From Microvelia longipes (Eukaryota > Arthropoda > Insecta > Hemiptera > Veliidae), in NCBI GenBank assembly GCA_018340805.1, contig JACMZG010001914.1, forward strand, positions 1,225,863 to 1,289,862: 64,000 bases of DNA. The letters are read 5' to 3'. Positions 12,377-59,939 of the stretch are shown one piece after another. The position numbers were made by a program, and so were the translations under genes. Under the pieces are notes generated by a model that had not been told where the DNA came from, ran no database searches, and was given only the letters and a program-made list of their open reading frames with translations. The number at the start of each line of letters is the position of its first letter. Position 1 is the stretch's first letter.

Positions 12377-13569
12377 TATTGTGTGCCGCCAATGCATGGA
12401 GAATGGTCTAAGTGGTCAAATCTAACCATGGTTATAACGGACATAAACAGCGTAGATCCATGAACCCTTCTACTATCGTCGATTCTAGTATATTCTTGGA
12501 CTTTATCGTTCTACTATATTCGATCCATACATTAGCTTTATTGCGGAAATGATCGATTAACTAACGATACAATATTTAGTGGCAAGCGATAAAAGTCAGA
12601 GTCAACGTTGCATATACGATGTTCTCGAAGATTTTACTTAATCTCAAGTATATAAATAAAGTCTCGTTAATGTTATATTTTAACATATTTTTTCAATTTC
12701 TTATACATTTTATCTGCTAAAATCACGATAGTCTGTAAATTATGTTTTATATTTTCTATTAAACTTTACTTTATTACGATCTTTGCACACTTTCCTTCCC
12801 ACATCCTCTCCTAGCAGGCAAGATTTATGATGTAAGAAATAAAAATATCCTCTTCAAGGCTTTTTTATTATTTTTTATAACTTTTTTGTTATTATTAGTT
12901 AGTACATTTTTCTAATACTTCAATTTAGTTGAAAATATTTAAGTTAAAAAAATCTTAACGAGCGTAATAAAACTACACCTTAAAGAGCACGGTAGGAATT
13001 ATAGTTGAAAAGATCAAATGGTCATTAGCTGTGACTTGGGCATGAGTATGGTCTTTTTCTTCCCAATGAATACGGCTACCTCAAAAGTACCATAATCTTT
13101 TAAACTCATAAGCTCATCAAGTTGCCTCATTGTTCCCTCTAAGCCGTAGAAGTCATGTTGTTTCTTTTTTAACTAAAATTTTTGTACAAACTTTTTATTC
13201 ATTTTTGTTTGCTTCTTACGAGTTTTTCTTCTTTAGAACTAATGAATAAAGTACTTTAGTGAATCTTTGATGTACGACTAATTTTACTCTTATGTAAATT
13301 ACAAAAATGTTTGTTTTTTAGATTAGTTAATGTTCATATATTCTCTCGTAACTTATCTGTTTTTTCCCAAATAACTACTTACTTAAGGTTTTTTTCTAAC
13401 TTAGTTGAATATTTCATAATATTACTTAATATTTAATTTAAATGCATATACATAATATATGTATTTTTTATTTCTTGTACTTATAATATTCTTACTTATA
13501 TATTAATATTTATTAAATAATTTTTATACTTTATTAGAAATGGTATAAAACTCTAATGCATTATTTTAT

Positions 13570-13612
13570 ATTAATATATATATATATATATTATATATAT
13601 AATATATATATA

Positions 13613-13646
<34 letters not shown>
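13570..13646. repeat. (TA)n microsatellite
   Basis: Alternating TA with a few phase slips (ATTATA). Confidence 0.95.
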
Positions 13647-14766
13647 CAGTTTGTATCTATCTATATGGTTTACTTTAAAATTATAGCGATGTGAATTTCG
13701 TATTAAGCGACTTTCATTACGAGGTCACTTACTAATCAAGAACGGACACTTTTTAACTATCTAGCTCTTAAATATTTAGCTCTTAATATTTTTCAAATAT
13801 TACTAATATTTTATTCCTGCCTCTATCCAACTCTTTGTACTATTATTTATTATATTTAACCTTTTTTGTTTATATTTTATTATTTTTTTAATAATTCCTT
13901 CTATACTTATTTAATTTTTAAATAGTATTTATAAGCACACTTATATTTTTCTAAAATGAGATTGTTTTTATTACTAATTTTATTTATTTAAGGAGAAAAC
14001 ATTATAAACTATTTTTGGAGCCAGGCACCAAGTTGTCAGATGTAATAATTCCCTTAAAGGGCCCATTTATTTGTTCAACATATTTTATTAAAAATTCCTT
14101 TATACCTTTTCTTGCTCACCACCGTTTTTTATACAAAAAAAAAAAAAAAACAAAACATAACTTCTCCATTATAATATGAACGTTTTTATGTAATTTATTT
14201 TTTTTTTAAAACTTAATCTTTGTATTTTTCAACTACAAATGTAAACTTGTAAATTACAAAATATTATTTTCATTGCTATATCCTTTTTTTAATAATTTAT
14301 TTTTTATATATTTTATAGAGGCATACTTTTTTTGAAATTTTAATCAAATGTCTCCTGAATGAAATAAAGAAAAAAATTGGCAAGATATCAAAATAAAATT
14401 AATGAGCGCTCTTAAAAAATAAAATGAACAGTAAAGAAACTTTAAAAGAAGGTTTATAATCAAAATAAAGCGCGGTTTTTCGCTTTTTACAAAGTGGCGA
14501 TGGAGAAGAGTTTCTCTTAATGATTTCAAAATTTAATGAAGTTCAAAATAAAAAATAAAGGTGGCACACATGTTTACTGAATCATTTTTAAAGTTGGTCA
14601 CTTGTTTGTTTTATACTTTTTGTTAAGTGTTATATTTGAAAAATCATGAACCAATAACACATTGGTCCTTACCCAGGCAGGAAATAGTGGTCCTATAAAC
14701 TCTGATCTCAAAATCACATAAACACTTTTTATTTTTTGGTTGTATTTTTCTTTTTTTAGCACATCG

Positions 14767-14783
14767 CACACACACACACATAC

Positions 14784-14873
<90 letters not shown>
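14767..14873. repeat. Compound (CA)n-(TACA)n-(TA)n microsatellite
   Basis: A CA tract passes into TACA units and then a long TA tract. Confidence 0.95.
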
Positions 14874-15526
14874 CCTTTTCTAAGATTTACAACCTCATAA
14901 GAATCTGGTTCTTGAAACCGGGACAAAGGTTGGATATGATTCTTCTTTTTTTTCTTATCCACAATTTTGATCTTGTTCATCTTTTTTTTTAAGTTTTGTT
15001 AACTAACAAGAATACAAACGACATCATTTACTTGTTTTTTCGTAGCCAGTTTTGTTTATTTTTTTCCTTATTTATTAATTTAATTTTGTAAATGCTTAAT
15101 TGAGACAAACTTGGTCTTATTATCATAATTCTTAGGGAAAGGAAATATTTTTATTTCCCTCTAGCCAGTTTAAAGTCTTTACGGTCCCATATAAACAAGA
15201 CGTATTTGTAAGATATCAAAAGATAAGAATTATTTTTTGTAAATTCAAACTTTAAATCGAGATAAATTCAATTTAGCCGAAATGTTTTAAAATTCTCTCT
15301 TCTACATGTTGTTGTTATTTATTACACACGACACCTCTTTACAGGTTTTATTGAACATTATTGTTTCTTATCTTAACATTGTGCTGCATATTTATTACGA
15401 AAAACTGTTTTTTTTTTGTTAATTATTCTTTATATGTTTATTTAATATTTTGCCAATATTACTCGTTAAATTTAAATGGCTTTAATTTTTTGTATGTCTA
15501 ATATTATGTTTTCTTTCTGTTTGCAG

Positions 15527-49345
<33,819 letters not shown>

Positions 49346-49516
49346 CCATAATAATTCATCTTAAAAATAATTTGTAAATATTAAATTTTTGTACAGGTTT
49401 TTAGGAAAATAACAAAACAAGCATTCCAGCCATCGTAACGAACTGCTTTGTGATATTACTTTTAATTATGGAGTAAATTGGTTTTCATCTCTGATATGCT
49501 GACAAATTTATTTATT

Positions 49517-49522
49517 AATAAA
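49517..49522 (+). terminator. Candidate Eph polyadenylation signal
   Basis: AATAAA about 170 bases after the Eph stop codon. Another lies at 49969..49974. AT-rich DNA makes chance matches common. Confidence 0.35.
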
Positions 49523-52500
49523 TTCGTTTAACTAAAGAATTTATGTACTGACTCTTGGTGACAAACTGATAAAAAGTCATTAGTTTCCCTCACTTTTCAT
49601 CTGACTGTTGTTTGACTGCGGAAAATTCTCTTGTTATGCATTTACTCGTCCATACTTATAAGTAATATCATTTTAAACTATTACATTTAAAAATATATTA
49701 TTATATAAAAAAAATATAAAGTGACCAAGGGTTGATTTCTTTAAAAGAACTTATGAGAGAAATGAAACCCCAATTAATAATCTCATTTACTTTAGTAATT
49801 TGTATTTTTTGCATTGTTTTTATTAATTACAAAGAATAAGGTGGTTGTAAAATTCATAACAATAACTATGTTTTAAATTTATGAAAAAGATATATTTTTG
49901 ATGTCTACTGTGATAATTGAATCTTAAGGACTATTTGTAATTATTTACTTAGTTTTTAAACTAAAAATAATAAAAGTTTGTTTTTAACAAATTTGATTTA
50001 TGATTATTTGTTACTTTATTATTAGTTGTTTGGTTTATTAAAAGAAATGTATATCTGACGTACTTATTTCTTAATTAAATTATTGATTTTTCTTTTTAGT
50101 TATTGTTTTTCATTTGTATTTGTAAATGCAAATCTTTAGTGTTCCTGTGTTGAAATGTTTGAACCATCATATGTTTATGTATGAAACAATGGATTCAAGT
50201 TTACTATACTAAGTATGCTTTAAGGTTAGGAACAATTAGTGGGATTAAATTAATAAAAAGTTTCAAGTTTAACAAACTTGAAGCATTTTTTTATAAAATT
50301 AAACTTAAAGATTTTTAGATAAGAAAATATGTTTTTATTTATAAACATGTTGTGGCTAACAACCATTGATTTAAGTTTATAAATGAATAATTCAAGTTTG
50401 TAAACCTTTAGGTTCCAGTTCATAAAAGAGTGATTAAAGTTTGTTAACTATAGGTTCAATGTTATAAAAGAATGGCACTAGTTTTTTTGCCATTGGTTTT
50501 TGTTTGTTATTAAAAGCCGTGTTTGTTCTTAACACAGAATTTAACTACAACATACACAGCTATTTTGTTTGCATCTAATATTTAATAAAAAAAAATAATA
50601 ACAAAAAACTTTCAAACTCATTAATAATTATCTTAATTACATTAATTGTTAGCTGTTTCTGAGTCTAAAAAAGTTCAGTTCAGTTGAATTTTGAAAATAG
50701 TTGACTATAGTGTGAGATAAAGCTGGACCGACACAAATGGAACAAAGTTTAGAAAAAATGGTTTCAAGCTGTAGAACTTTATTTCAGCCTTTAGTCTGGC
50801 AAATCAGCTAAATTTTAATTTACTACCAGAAGCTAAATGAGTAACAGAACTCTTTTTTTATAAGTAATTATTTTATTATAGAGAAATTATCTTTCATAAA
50901 AACAAAAAAGTGTTGATGAAAAGTGTGTTATGAAATTTGTTCCATATGCTTATTGTTCAGCTTGGTCTTATCTTTCCTTGCTCTATCTCACTGTTAAAAC
51001 AATACACAGGTATGTACTGTGCATATCAACAAGTGAGTCAACAGGTGTCAAACCAGGTTTAATTGAATTTCTAGTTTTATAGCCGCTACTGTGCCACTGC
51101 GGACTCTGTACTTCATAGTTAACATTTAGTGTGCAGTGGTCCTCTTATTTATTCTGTTAACCTCAATTGGTTCAAAACGCGACCAAACTGAAGAGCTATA
51201 CTGCTTCAATATGTCTCTGTAACAGCTTGCCTCAAGATATTTGAAGTTGGAAAATGGCAATAACTGCTAATTTTATCCTTTTTATGTTTTACACTGCCGT
51301 GACACAAATACCTCTGTTAATTAGGTATTAAATATTTAGAAAATAAGTAACTAGAAAGTCTGGACAGCCACTTTGTGGTTTTTAGCCGTTATTCAACTTT
51401 ATGAACACTATTTTTTGTGAAAACCCAACCTAATTATTCACAAAATATATTTTAATAATTACCCAGTGATATTTTTTTCTTTAATTACTTGTACTAGATT
51501 ATTTCACTTTTGTTGTGTAATATTCAACAAACAAATTATCAACGATTAATGAAAAAAGTCAATTTAGATATGTAAGATAATAATTAAACAAAATTGTTTT
51601 GGATTTATAATTGTAAAAAAATAAATTATACCAATATATTCAGTTAATTATTAAATATTGTACAAAACATTTGGTAAAAAAAAATAAATTAGTAACTAAA
51701 CATTTTTATGAGTAAAAATTATTAAGTAGTTAATATCGTGTGAAATCAAAATTATCCATTGTGTTTATATAGATAAAATTCAAATTTAAATAATAAATTT
51801 TATTATAACAATAATTTTGGAACGAATTTACCGCCATGTTTGGAAATTTAAAGATTTAGTTGAAATCTCCTAGTAAAATAGAGTCGAAATTCTTAATATT
51901 TTAAACCCAAGATTGATTAGAGTATCGTTTTTTTGAGCATTAGTAATAATAAGAATATTTCAAGGTATTTTTAATTTATTATCAATTTTAAATTACTATT
52001 TTTTTATTTAAACAATAGTTTTTTTTGTGTATTGAGGAGCAGGACAGGTTTGTCAATGGTTAGCTTGAGAACAAAAATGTTTTTAAAATTAGTTTCAACA
52101 TTTGAACGTGTGAACTAATGGTTCCAAGTTTGTACCTACTATTCTTCTAGTTGGCACAGCTCTTAGCGGAAATACTAATCATAAACTGCAAAACTCAATA
52201 CAGGTACAATAGTAGCTTACCAGCTATTCATGTTCAAAAATGTAGCTGTCATTTTTTGCAAAAACAGCTGAATTTTTGTGAAGTTAAACGTTTTGTTTTT
52301 AATTATTTTGACAAAAAGATGTTTCTTTCTTTTTTTCAATGGGGTTTAGGGATGGGGATATTTTTGTATTTTAATTTTTAGGATGTTTTCCTTTTAATTT
52401 TTCATATTTTCTCTGTAACCATAGTGAATGGTTATTAAATGTACTGAAACTCAAACTGACTTCATCAAATTGCTTATTTATTTTACTGCCGAGATATGTT

Positions 52501-54234
52501 CCTCTTACTCGTATGAATAAAATATGTATTAGTAGATAGCTCTGAATCTGCCATTTTATAATACTTAGTAGTTGGCATTTAACAATCCAACTTATTTGTT
52601 CTTGTAGCCTATGTTTCCTAAGTAATTACCTGGAAAAAAATAGTTAATTTCCACAAAGGAAATTTGCAGAAATAAATTGAATTGAAGCAACGCAAAGTAT
52701 GTATTTTAAATATAATTTACTTATCATTGCCAAGTATATAGTATTGCTTCTCATTAATGATTTTAGAGTTATTGAGTAGGTTTTACATCTTTTTTAAGCA
52801 AACATTTGAAACTAAGTCTGGCGAATGAGCCAAATTCACACTATGCATGTGTGTTTTTTTTAAACAGTCTTTCAAAATAAAATTATTTTTTCTCCAAAAT
52901 ATTGGAAAATAGTTACTTTTGATTAATGATCATACTGCTTAAAATGTTTCATTATTATTATTTTGAATAATTCTATTTTGCTATTTGTTTATATTCAATA
53001 GCTTGCGTGAATATAATTTAATTTGTGGCATTAAAGGTGGATCAGACACACCAAACCTCCTGTTCCACGTGGCATATCGTGGAAACATAAAAAAATAACT
53101 GGTAACAATTTTCTTTGAATTATTATGTTAATACTATTTTGTTCAATATTTCCTCTTATTTAATATAATATTTATTTAATTTTTACAATTTTTCTATTTT
53201 GAGCCACTAAGCTCAAAACAATATGTGCTTGGCTTTCGTGGAGTCTCAGACAGCTACTGTACCTCTTATTTAAGATACATTAACAGTATAAGAGGCGTGC
53301 AGTGAGTAGACTTTGCTATGGCCAGCAGAACTGCTGCTTAAATTTATACTTTTATAATACCCTTTTACTTTAAAATTAGTTCTATATCATGTTCTTGGAC
53401 ACATTGGTCTCATTTTCATAATAATTATTTTTATAATAATTATTTCTTATTGATTTTTTTGTATTACTGTTAAAATTGACTTAAGTTGCCATCACTTGAG
53501 ACAAAACAATTATATTTGTTATCGAAATTACTAGTAATCAATAATTTGTATAGATATTATTGTAAATTTAAATCAGTGCAAATTAAAATAAATAAAAAAG
53601 TTAAAATAACTTGTTAATTATTAGCTGTTTGAAAATGAATTTACATTACTTCTCTAAGGAAAGCTATCTTATCTACTCTGACCATTTTTTCAACTCCCTA
53701 ATTATTTGGAAATAAAGGAACTGAAGAATATTGAAAAACATAAATTTTAAATTTATCTTTTTTGCTTCTTTTATTATTTTTTTATTTTCTATGCTGAATC
53801 ATTTATTTTTTAATAATATAATTGAAATAATCCATTCTTTTAGTGTTTAGTCATTGTAAATAATTAATTTTTCTATTAAGTGATCAACATGATTTTTATT
53901 TGTAAGTTTTTGATTATTAAAAAAGACGAGTCAAATTATTGTAAATATTAAAAAAGAAAAGTAATTTTACCTTTTACTAATTTATATTATTGTAGAAAAA
54001 ATATTTGATTTATTTATTTGAAAACATTTGGTAAAGTTTACAAAAAATATGTAATGATTTGGATTTAAAAGAATATTTTTTGCAACTTCTTTCCCTAATT
54101 TATAGACAAATTCTTTTAGATCTTTTAAATAATATTTTGATATAACAGGTGCTGAATTAATCTTTTACCTTAATGGCTGGCTGCATCAAGAACATATTTG
54201 AGTTTGAGCAAGTCTTCATTATCATAAGAATGTC

Positions 54235-54266
54235 TCTTTGGACTCAAACTTGAGTTCAAAGAGACA
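54235..54266. repeat. 15-bp-arm hairpin
   Basis: TCTCTTTGGACTCAA and TTGAGTTCAAAGAGA pair with one mismatch around a 2-base loop, about 45 bases before the 29-bp tandem repeat. Confidence 0.7.
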
Positions 54267-54311
54267 ACTTGATTAGGAGCCTCACTAAACATGCATATTA
54301 GTATATCAAGC

Positions 54312-54513
54312 CAAACACATACTTTATCATGACCAAATTACCAACACATACTATATCATGACCAAATTACCAACACATACATATCAAATTACCACACATA
54401 CTTATCATGACAATTACCAACATACTAATCATATGACTATATTGACCAATTACCAACACATACTTATCATGACCAAATTACCAACACATACTATATCATG
54501 ACCAAATTACCAT
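54312..54513 (+). repeat. 29-bp tandem repeat, about seven units
   Basis: Units of CCAACACATACTATATCATG plus ACCAAATTA. The central units are shortened or scrambled by small deletions. Confidence 0.9.
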
Positions 54514-57500
54514 TGTTTGTCCAAGGAGCTCTTTTGATTATTTAAACCCTCTCCCAGAGAGGGATATTGTAAAAAATTTGTATCTAGTTAAAAATTATAA
54601 ATAAATAAATAGACTAATTAAAATAATACATATAACATTTTTTTATTAATAAATAACTAATTATTGTATATTGTGACTATATTTAAATATTTTTAAATAA
54701 TTATAAATTAATTTGTAAATTTTTATTGATATAATTTTTCTATAGAACATTTTTATTTTGTATGATAAGACTTTAAAATGCGGTGAAGTATTATTTAGAA
54801 TGCTGGATTATCATTTTATGATTTTTTTATTTTTCTTAATATCTTTAACTTTTTACTTAATCAGGCATATGTAACTGAAGTATACACCTAGCCTTGCAAA
54901 GTTCTCTTCTCCTTGTATCTCTATTGTGTGGGTCTTCAACCAAGTATTGCAACTAAACTAGCTAAACTGTGTTTGAAATAAGGCTTTCAAACACACCGGC
55001 TCGATCTGCCGGTTTCAAGAAATAAAACTTAAGTAAATGAATTAGATTCTTTGCTGGTTGGCTGCTTTTTGGTGACATGAAAGTTTGTTCTTTTCAAAGA
55101 TGTTTATTTTAATTTATAGTTGGCTTTATACTTGATTTGAAAATTAAATTGCAGTCATATTTTTGAGTATATAAAGAGGTATAATGCCTTCATTCTTAAT
55201 GTGTAAACTGCTCCTGTCACGACATCTCAATTATTGGATTATTCTTTTGAATAAAAAAATATAATGTGCCAAAAAATCCATTTTTATGATTTTAATCAAA
55301 GCTAATATTCTTTTATTGTCCCCAGCTAAACTAAATGCGTGTTTTTTTCAATTTCAGTATGTATATCGCCAGCGGCTACATGTATCAGTGAGGATTTATA
55401 AATTGCTACTGTATATGACTGATCTATATTTTTTTCTATTGCTCATAAGTTTTACAGATTACTTCTTAAATAAAAAATTATTGAGTTGATTATATTTTTT
55501 TAATGTTGTAAACAGACCTCAGATCAGAGAATTTTTGAAAAATGGGAAATTATCCTCCATGTTCACAATTAATGAATAACATTTGTTTACAAAATAAATT
55601 TCCTATGTTTCATATTTTTATAACATAGAAATTAATACGTTGGTGAAATAGTAGTTGTAACTAAATCAAAAGTTGAAGAAAATATAATCCTCATAAATTC
55701 AAAGTATTTTGTAGATACATAATAAGGTATTGTATTCGTTTTCTACTTTGTATCCAAGTTGCAATATTCTTTGTTAATTATTTCTTAGCACCTTCATATA
55801 AAAATACAGGCATAAATCACTTTATCTGATACTTAAAATAAATTTGAAAGTATACTGTTGCTGGGCCTGAGAGCAACTAGACCTTTGGGTCATAGGGCCT
55901 GAGAGCCGTCAAACCATACAACATAGTAATGTATTTTCATACAACATAATATTTATAGGTGTATGTGAGGTGCTGTTAATCAGTTCAGCATTTATAGATA
56001 AACTTCACTATGTGACCCACCTAAATAACTTTTTAACTGACTTGTTTGTTAGAATTTCAGGTTTATTTGTAAGTTTGAAATCTATTTCAAATTGTTTGTA
56101 ATATTGTAAATTTGTCTTTGTAAATTACTCTATTTTGCTTTTTTTGTTCAAGTATAAGTTTAACTTTTTTAAAAAAAAAATCTTTTGTATAGTTGAAATA
56201 AGATGAGTCATACGAATAAAAAATATGAGACGTCCATAAAAGTTTTGTTTTTATTAGTTTATTTTGTGAGATCTAAAAGTTCTCTTAAGTTGTAGAGATA
56301 TAAGTACATTGAGATTGCAATACCATTGAAGCAGTTTTAAGGGGACTGGTTCTATCCTGACTTGGCTGAGTGAAAGCTTTTTGTATAGAATTGAAGAGTT
56401 TACCTCACTGCCATCTCTATGTACTATATCTCTACAAGTGATGTAATCCCTTAATCGAAAGGTCAAAAGAAACTATTATGTTGCTTTGGACTTGAACTTG
56501 CATAGCTGAACCTTATGGATACATCTTTAAAACTGGCTGTGCATCAGCCCCTTAGCCTTAACTTATGGGGCTAAAACTTATGGAGGGGGGGGGGAAACTC
56601 ACAAAGTATAAGGGAATTCCACTGAAATCTCCCTCAGTGGCAGATCTCCTTTTTGCCCATCAGAGTCAAACATTTTTCCAGGGCGGGGGAGGGGGGATGC
56701 CCCCCTTTGACCCCTACCTGGCTACTGTACATTATGGATTTAAAGTTTTGTCTAATAACCAGATTGAGACTTTTATGTTTTAATTTATGGTTCAGTGCGT
56801 TGTCTGTCTCAAATACAATGAGACAGACATCTTTTTAAGCCAGACAGTAGGGCAATGATTTTTACATTCAAATCACTCTTAATATTTTGTTTTATAATAG
56901 CTGTCATCATGTAGGCTTTTTAAGGTTTGAAAGAATGACAAAAGTTTTGCTAAAAGTAAAGCTGACTGAAAAGAGAAACCTGCTCAAATCAAAAACTACC
57001 TGGATAAAAATAAAATAAAAAAAGTCTCTCTGCCATTTGAATAACAAAACATAGCTACAGTCAATTTAGACAGGGCCTTGTCAAGCCTCAGGCAAACAGA
57101 ACAGCAGGCTATAACTCGTACCTGACTCTTGTTTAACATATTAATATTTGACTGTTTTTTAATTTGCTGATTAGCCTCTAATAGAGCCTCTATTACTAAC
57201 AGACTTAAATTCCACATATTTTCATAAAAAAATAAAACAAGTTAAGATATATAAGGATTTCGTAAACAAAAATCAAATAAATTATTTATTATATAAATAT
57301 TTAAAGTAACAAAATTAAACTTAATTAAGTTGGTACAATCTTAAAAAAAGTAAATTAGATTTTTCAACACAGTTGGATCATAGCATGTTCAATAACTTTG
57401 TATGCGAAGTACTTTCTTATTGTTGGTGTAAATTACAAACAAGTAAGTTAGAGAACAATAACAATACCTTCATCTGTGGAACAAGTTTCTAATAAATAAA

Positions 57501-57647
57501 ATGAACAATTAATGATTTCATCGAGCTTCTACTTCACAGATCTAAGGGGAAACAAATATTTGCATAAAAGGTCAAGTAAGCTCTCTGTGTACTAAAATAG
57601 TACAGATCAGAGTACATGTAGACTTACAGTAAAAACATCTGGATACT

Positions 57648-58160
57648 CAAAGAGACTAATACTATTAGAGAGAGTATAGAACCCGATTAACACAGTGATA
57701 AGGGGTCTGGAAATGAGGCAGTTTCCATAGGTACCATAAATGTACTTACCCCTACTATAGACTCCCAAGAGAGAGACTAGATACTCCTCCACCCCTCTAC
57801 AACCCCTATTAAGGCACACACTCTACAAACGGCGGACATTTTTCAGTGATGCCACATTAAACCACTTTATTCAACACAGAAAATTAAAGAATACATGCAA
57901 TAGATAATAATTAAAACTTATTTTAAATTCATTTTACTTGATTTAAAACAAAATAGTCAAAAAATAATGTAATATTTACGTGAAATTGTAATTATTATGA
58001 AAAATAAAAAAATGATGTCACCAATGTACCGTTACGGGACCTAGCTACCCAAGGAATGATGAGATTTATTTATTTATTTTATTTATTTATTATTTATTAC
58101 ATTATTAGTTTATACATACAGAACTGTTGTATCCTCCCTCTAATAGTATTAGTCTCTTTG
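57648..58160. mobile_element. Non-autonomous hAT-type MITE (513 bp) with 8-bp TSD
   Basis: The ends are 27-bp terminal inverted repeats (57648..57674 and 58134..58160) with one mismatch, starting CAAAG, which fits the YARNG end of hAT elements. Identical 8-bp copies of TGGATACT flank it at 57640..57647 and 58161..58168, the hAT target-duplication length. The inside has no open frame for a transposase. Such elements are moved by a hAT transposase encoded elsewhere. Near-identical ends and an intact duplication suggest a fairly recent insertion. Confidence 0.85.
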
Positions 58161-59686
58161 TGGATACTCAAAACTGATTGGACCAATTTGCAACAATTTT
58201 CTAGGAAGATGCCGAAGATCATCTCATAGATAAAGCTATTAGTTTTGATGGATTTTATAAAATTCTTCTTTGTCAATACCTGCTTGAAGTCAGGTTGTTT
58301 TTTAAACCTTTCTGTCTTAGCATGTTAATATTTTACCAAAAATATTATTTGATTAGCCTCATGCTTTTTATATTTAAGAATATAACATAATACATAATAA
58401 TTAGACAAAAACTAAGCCTGATGAGCATTTAACGCATTGGTCAATTTGACTTACATGTTACTTGAAAAGTGGGGGTACCAATACTATTGATAATTGTGTT
58501 CTCCCCTCCCCCTGTATTCCAGGCAATCGTTTTCCATTAAGCCCCTTTTTGATATCTAACAGAATAATTCAAATATAACAATATTTGAATATTGTTATAT
58601 TCTATTTTTTTATTATTTCCCCAAAATTCGCTATGTCAATGTGACATATGATAAGTCATACACATAAATTTTTGTCAGTCAACTTCATGTATTACGAATA
58701 ATAAGGGACTTCTAAAGTTTAAACTTATCAAGTGACCTAAGATAAGTTTTGCAACTCATGGTAATCCTCGTTTTGATTTGTATTTTTAATTTATTACTTA
58801 ACTATTAAAACATACTTGTGATTAGCAATAAAGGCTGTTCTTTCATATAGAGGAGTGTTCTCCGGATAAATGCTAATGATGAGGATAGTGTTAAAGTTCT
58901 TTATTTAAAAATGTATAAATAATACATATTAAGTTATCTCACTTAAAAAATAATCCAATACATTTTTTTGAACAAAATAAATAAAAATTTGTACATAGTA
59001 AAATAAAATGTAAAACTAAGTCAAAGAAATACTTAAAAAGGCTGAGTAGAGTTTGTATGAATTTAACCAAAATGATTTTGTCGGCATTATTCTTTACGTG
59101 TGAGGCACGCACATGTTCATCAATGCCCCAACATGTTTAAAACAATTTTATGAGCTCATTATTCTCATGGTTATTAACAGCCTGCATAAATTGTGCATCA
59201 TCAGTAACTTGTAACTTATACTTGAAATAATTATGTTTCAAATTTCCAAAGATTTTACTAATCGTTGACATCTATAACAAACTATATTGTTGTTGAGAAG
59301 CCCAATTCTATAAGCAGATCTACCAGTCAAACTCACAAAATCAAACTTGTACTGTCGCTATAAATGCTTTTTAAATTACTAATGCAATCTTAGAAAGCAA
59401 CTCTGGAAAATATCAAGGTTTATATTAACAAGGTTTGGGTAAGTTTAACATTTGCATATTTAAATCAAAGATTATGTAGTATACTTAATAACCTTTGATT
59501 TACAGAAGAAGAGCAATTAATTAGAATTAGACTTAAGACAAAAAAAACATCAACTGATTCTTTTTTATATCAAAGAAATAATCATCTAGATTGTTTAAAA
59601 ATTTAAGAAAATAGCCTTTTAATATAACATAGCTAATAAAACCTAGTAATACAGTATCTAATAAATAATTTGGTTTTGTCAAGGTT

Positions 59687-59939
59687 TTAATAGTCAGGTG
59701 TGTAGGTGCCGTCACCGTATTTGGCTGCTCTCTGTGCTATGACCTGTGGTGATGCAGTTTTCAAATCATAAGCCCAGCCGATCCTAGCGAAGAGATCGAT
59801 GAAACCCGTAGTGAAGTTAGTGTAGTATTTACCCAGCTCAGAGGTTTTGTAATCCCAGGGAAATACATGGTGGTAGTTATGCCAACCCTCCCCCAGAGCA
59901 CTCATGCTCACCAGTAGATTCTCAACTGGACTTATATTC
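59687..59939 (-). CDS. Desaturase last exon (third His box, C-terminus)
   Basis: Acceptor TTTCAG on the - strand; one incoming base pair AA completes Lys. It reads N-I-S-P-V-E-N-L-L-V-S, A-L-G-E-G-W-H-N-Y-H-H-V-F-P-W-D-Y-K-T-S-E-L-G, the third His box of acyl-CoA desaturases, then I-G-W-A-Y-D-L-K and a short C-terminal tail ending before TAA at the left edge. Confidence 0.97.

Larger units (their letters stand above)
12377..15526. other. AT-rich non-coding DNA with microsatellites
   Basis: No host exon was recognised here. The DNA is very AT-rich, with poly-T runs and two TA arrays (13570..13646 and 14767..14873). The missing first Eph exon(s), with signal peptide and first strands of the ligand-binding domain, were looked for and not found. 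They may lie upstream of the window or be hidden by the gap. Confidence 0.7.
49346..59686. other. Convergent intergenic spacer (Eph and desaturase 3' ends)
   Basis: No gene was recognised on either strand. It holds both 3' UTRs, a hairpin at 54235..54266, a 29-bp tandem repeat, G-rich runs at 56586..56700, and the hAT-type MITE at 57648..58160. Confidence 0.8.

Noticed and set aside
14756..14980. Small - strand open frame rich in Ile-Tyr
   Set aside because: It is translation of the TA microsatellite, not a gene.
56565..56838. Open frames around the G-rich runs
   Set aside because: Low-complexity GGGG tracts, no homology, overlapping frames; probably repeat debris.
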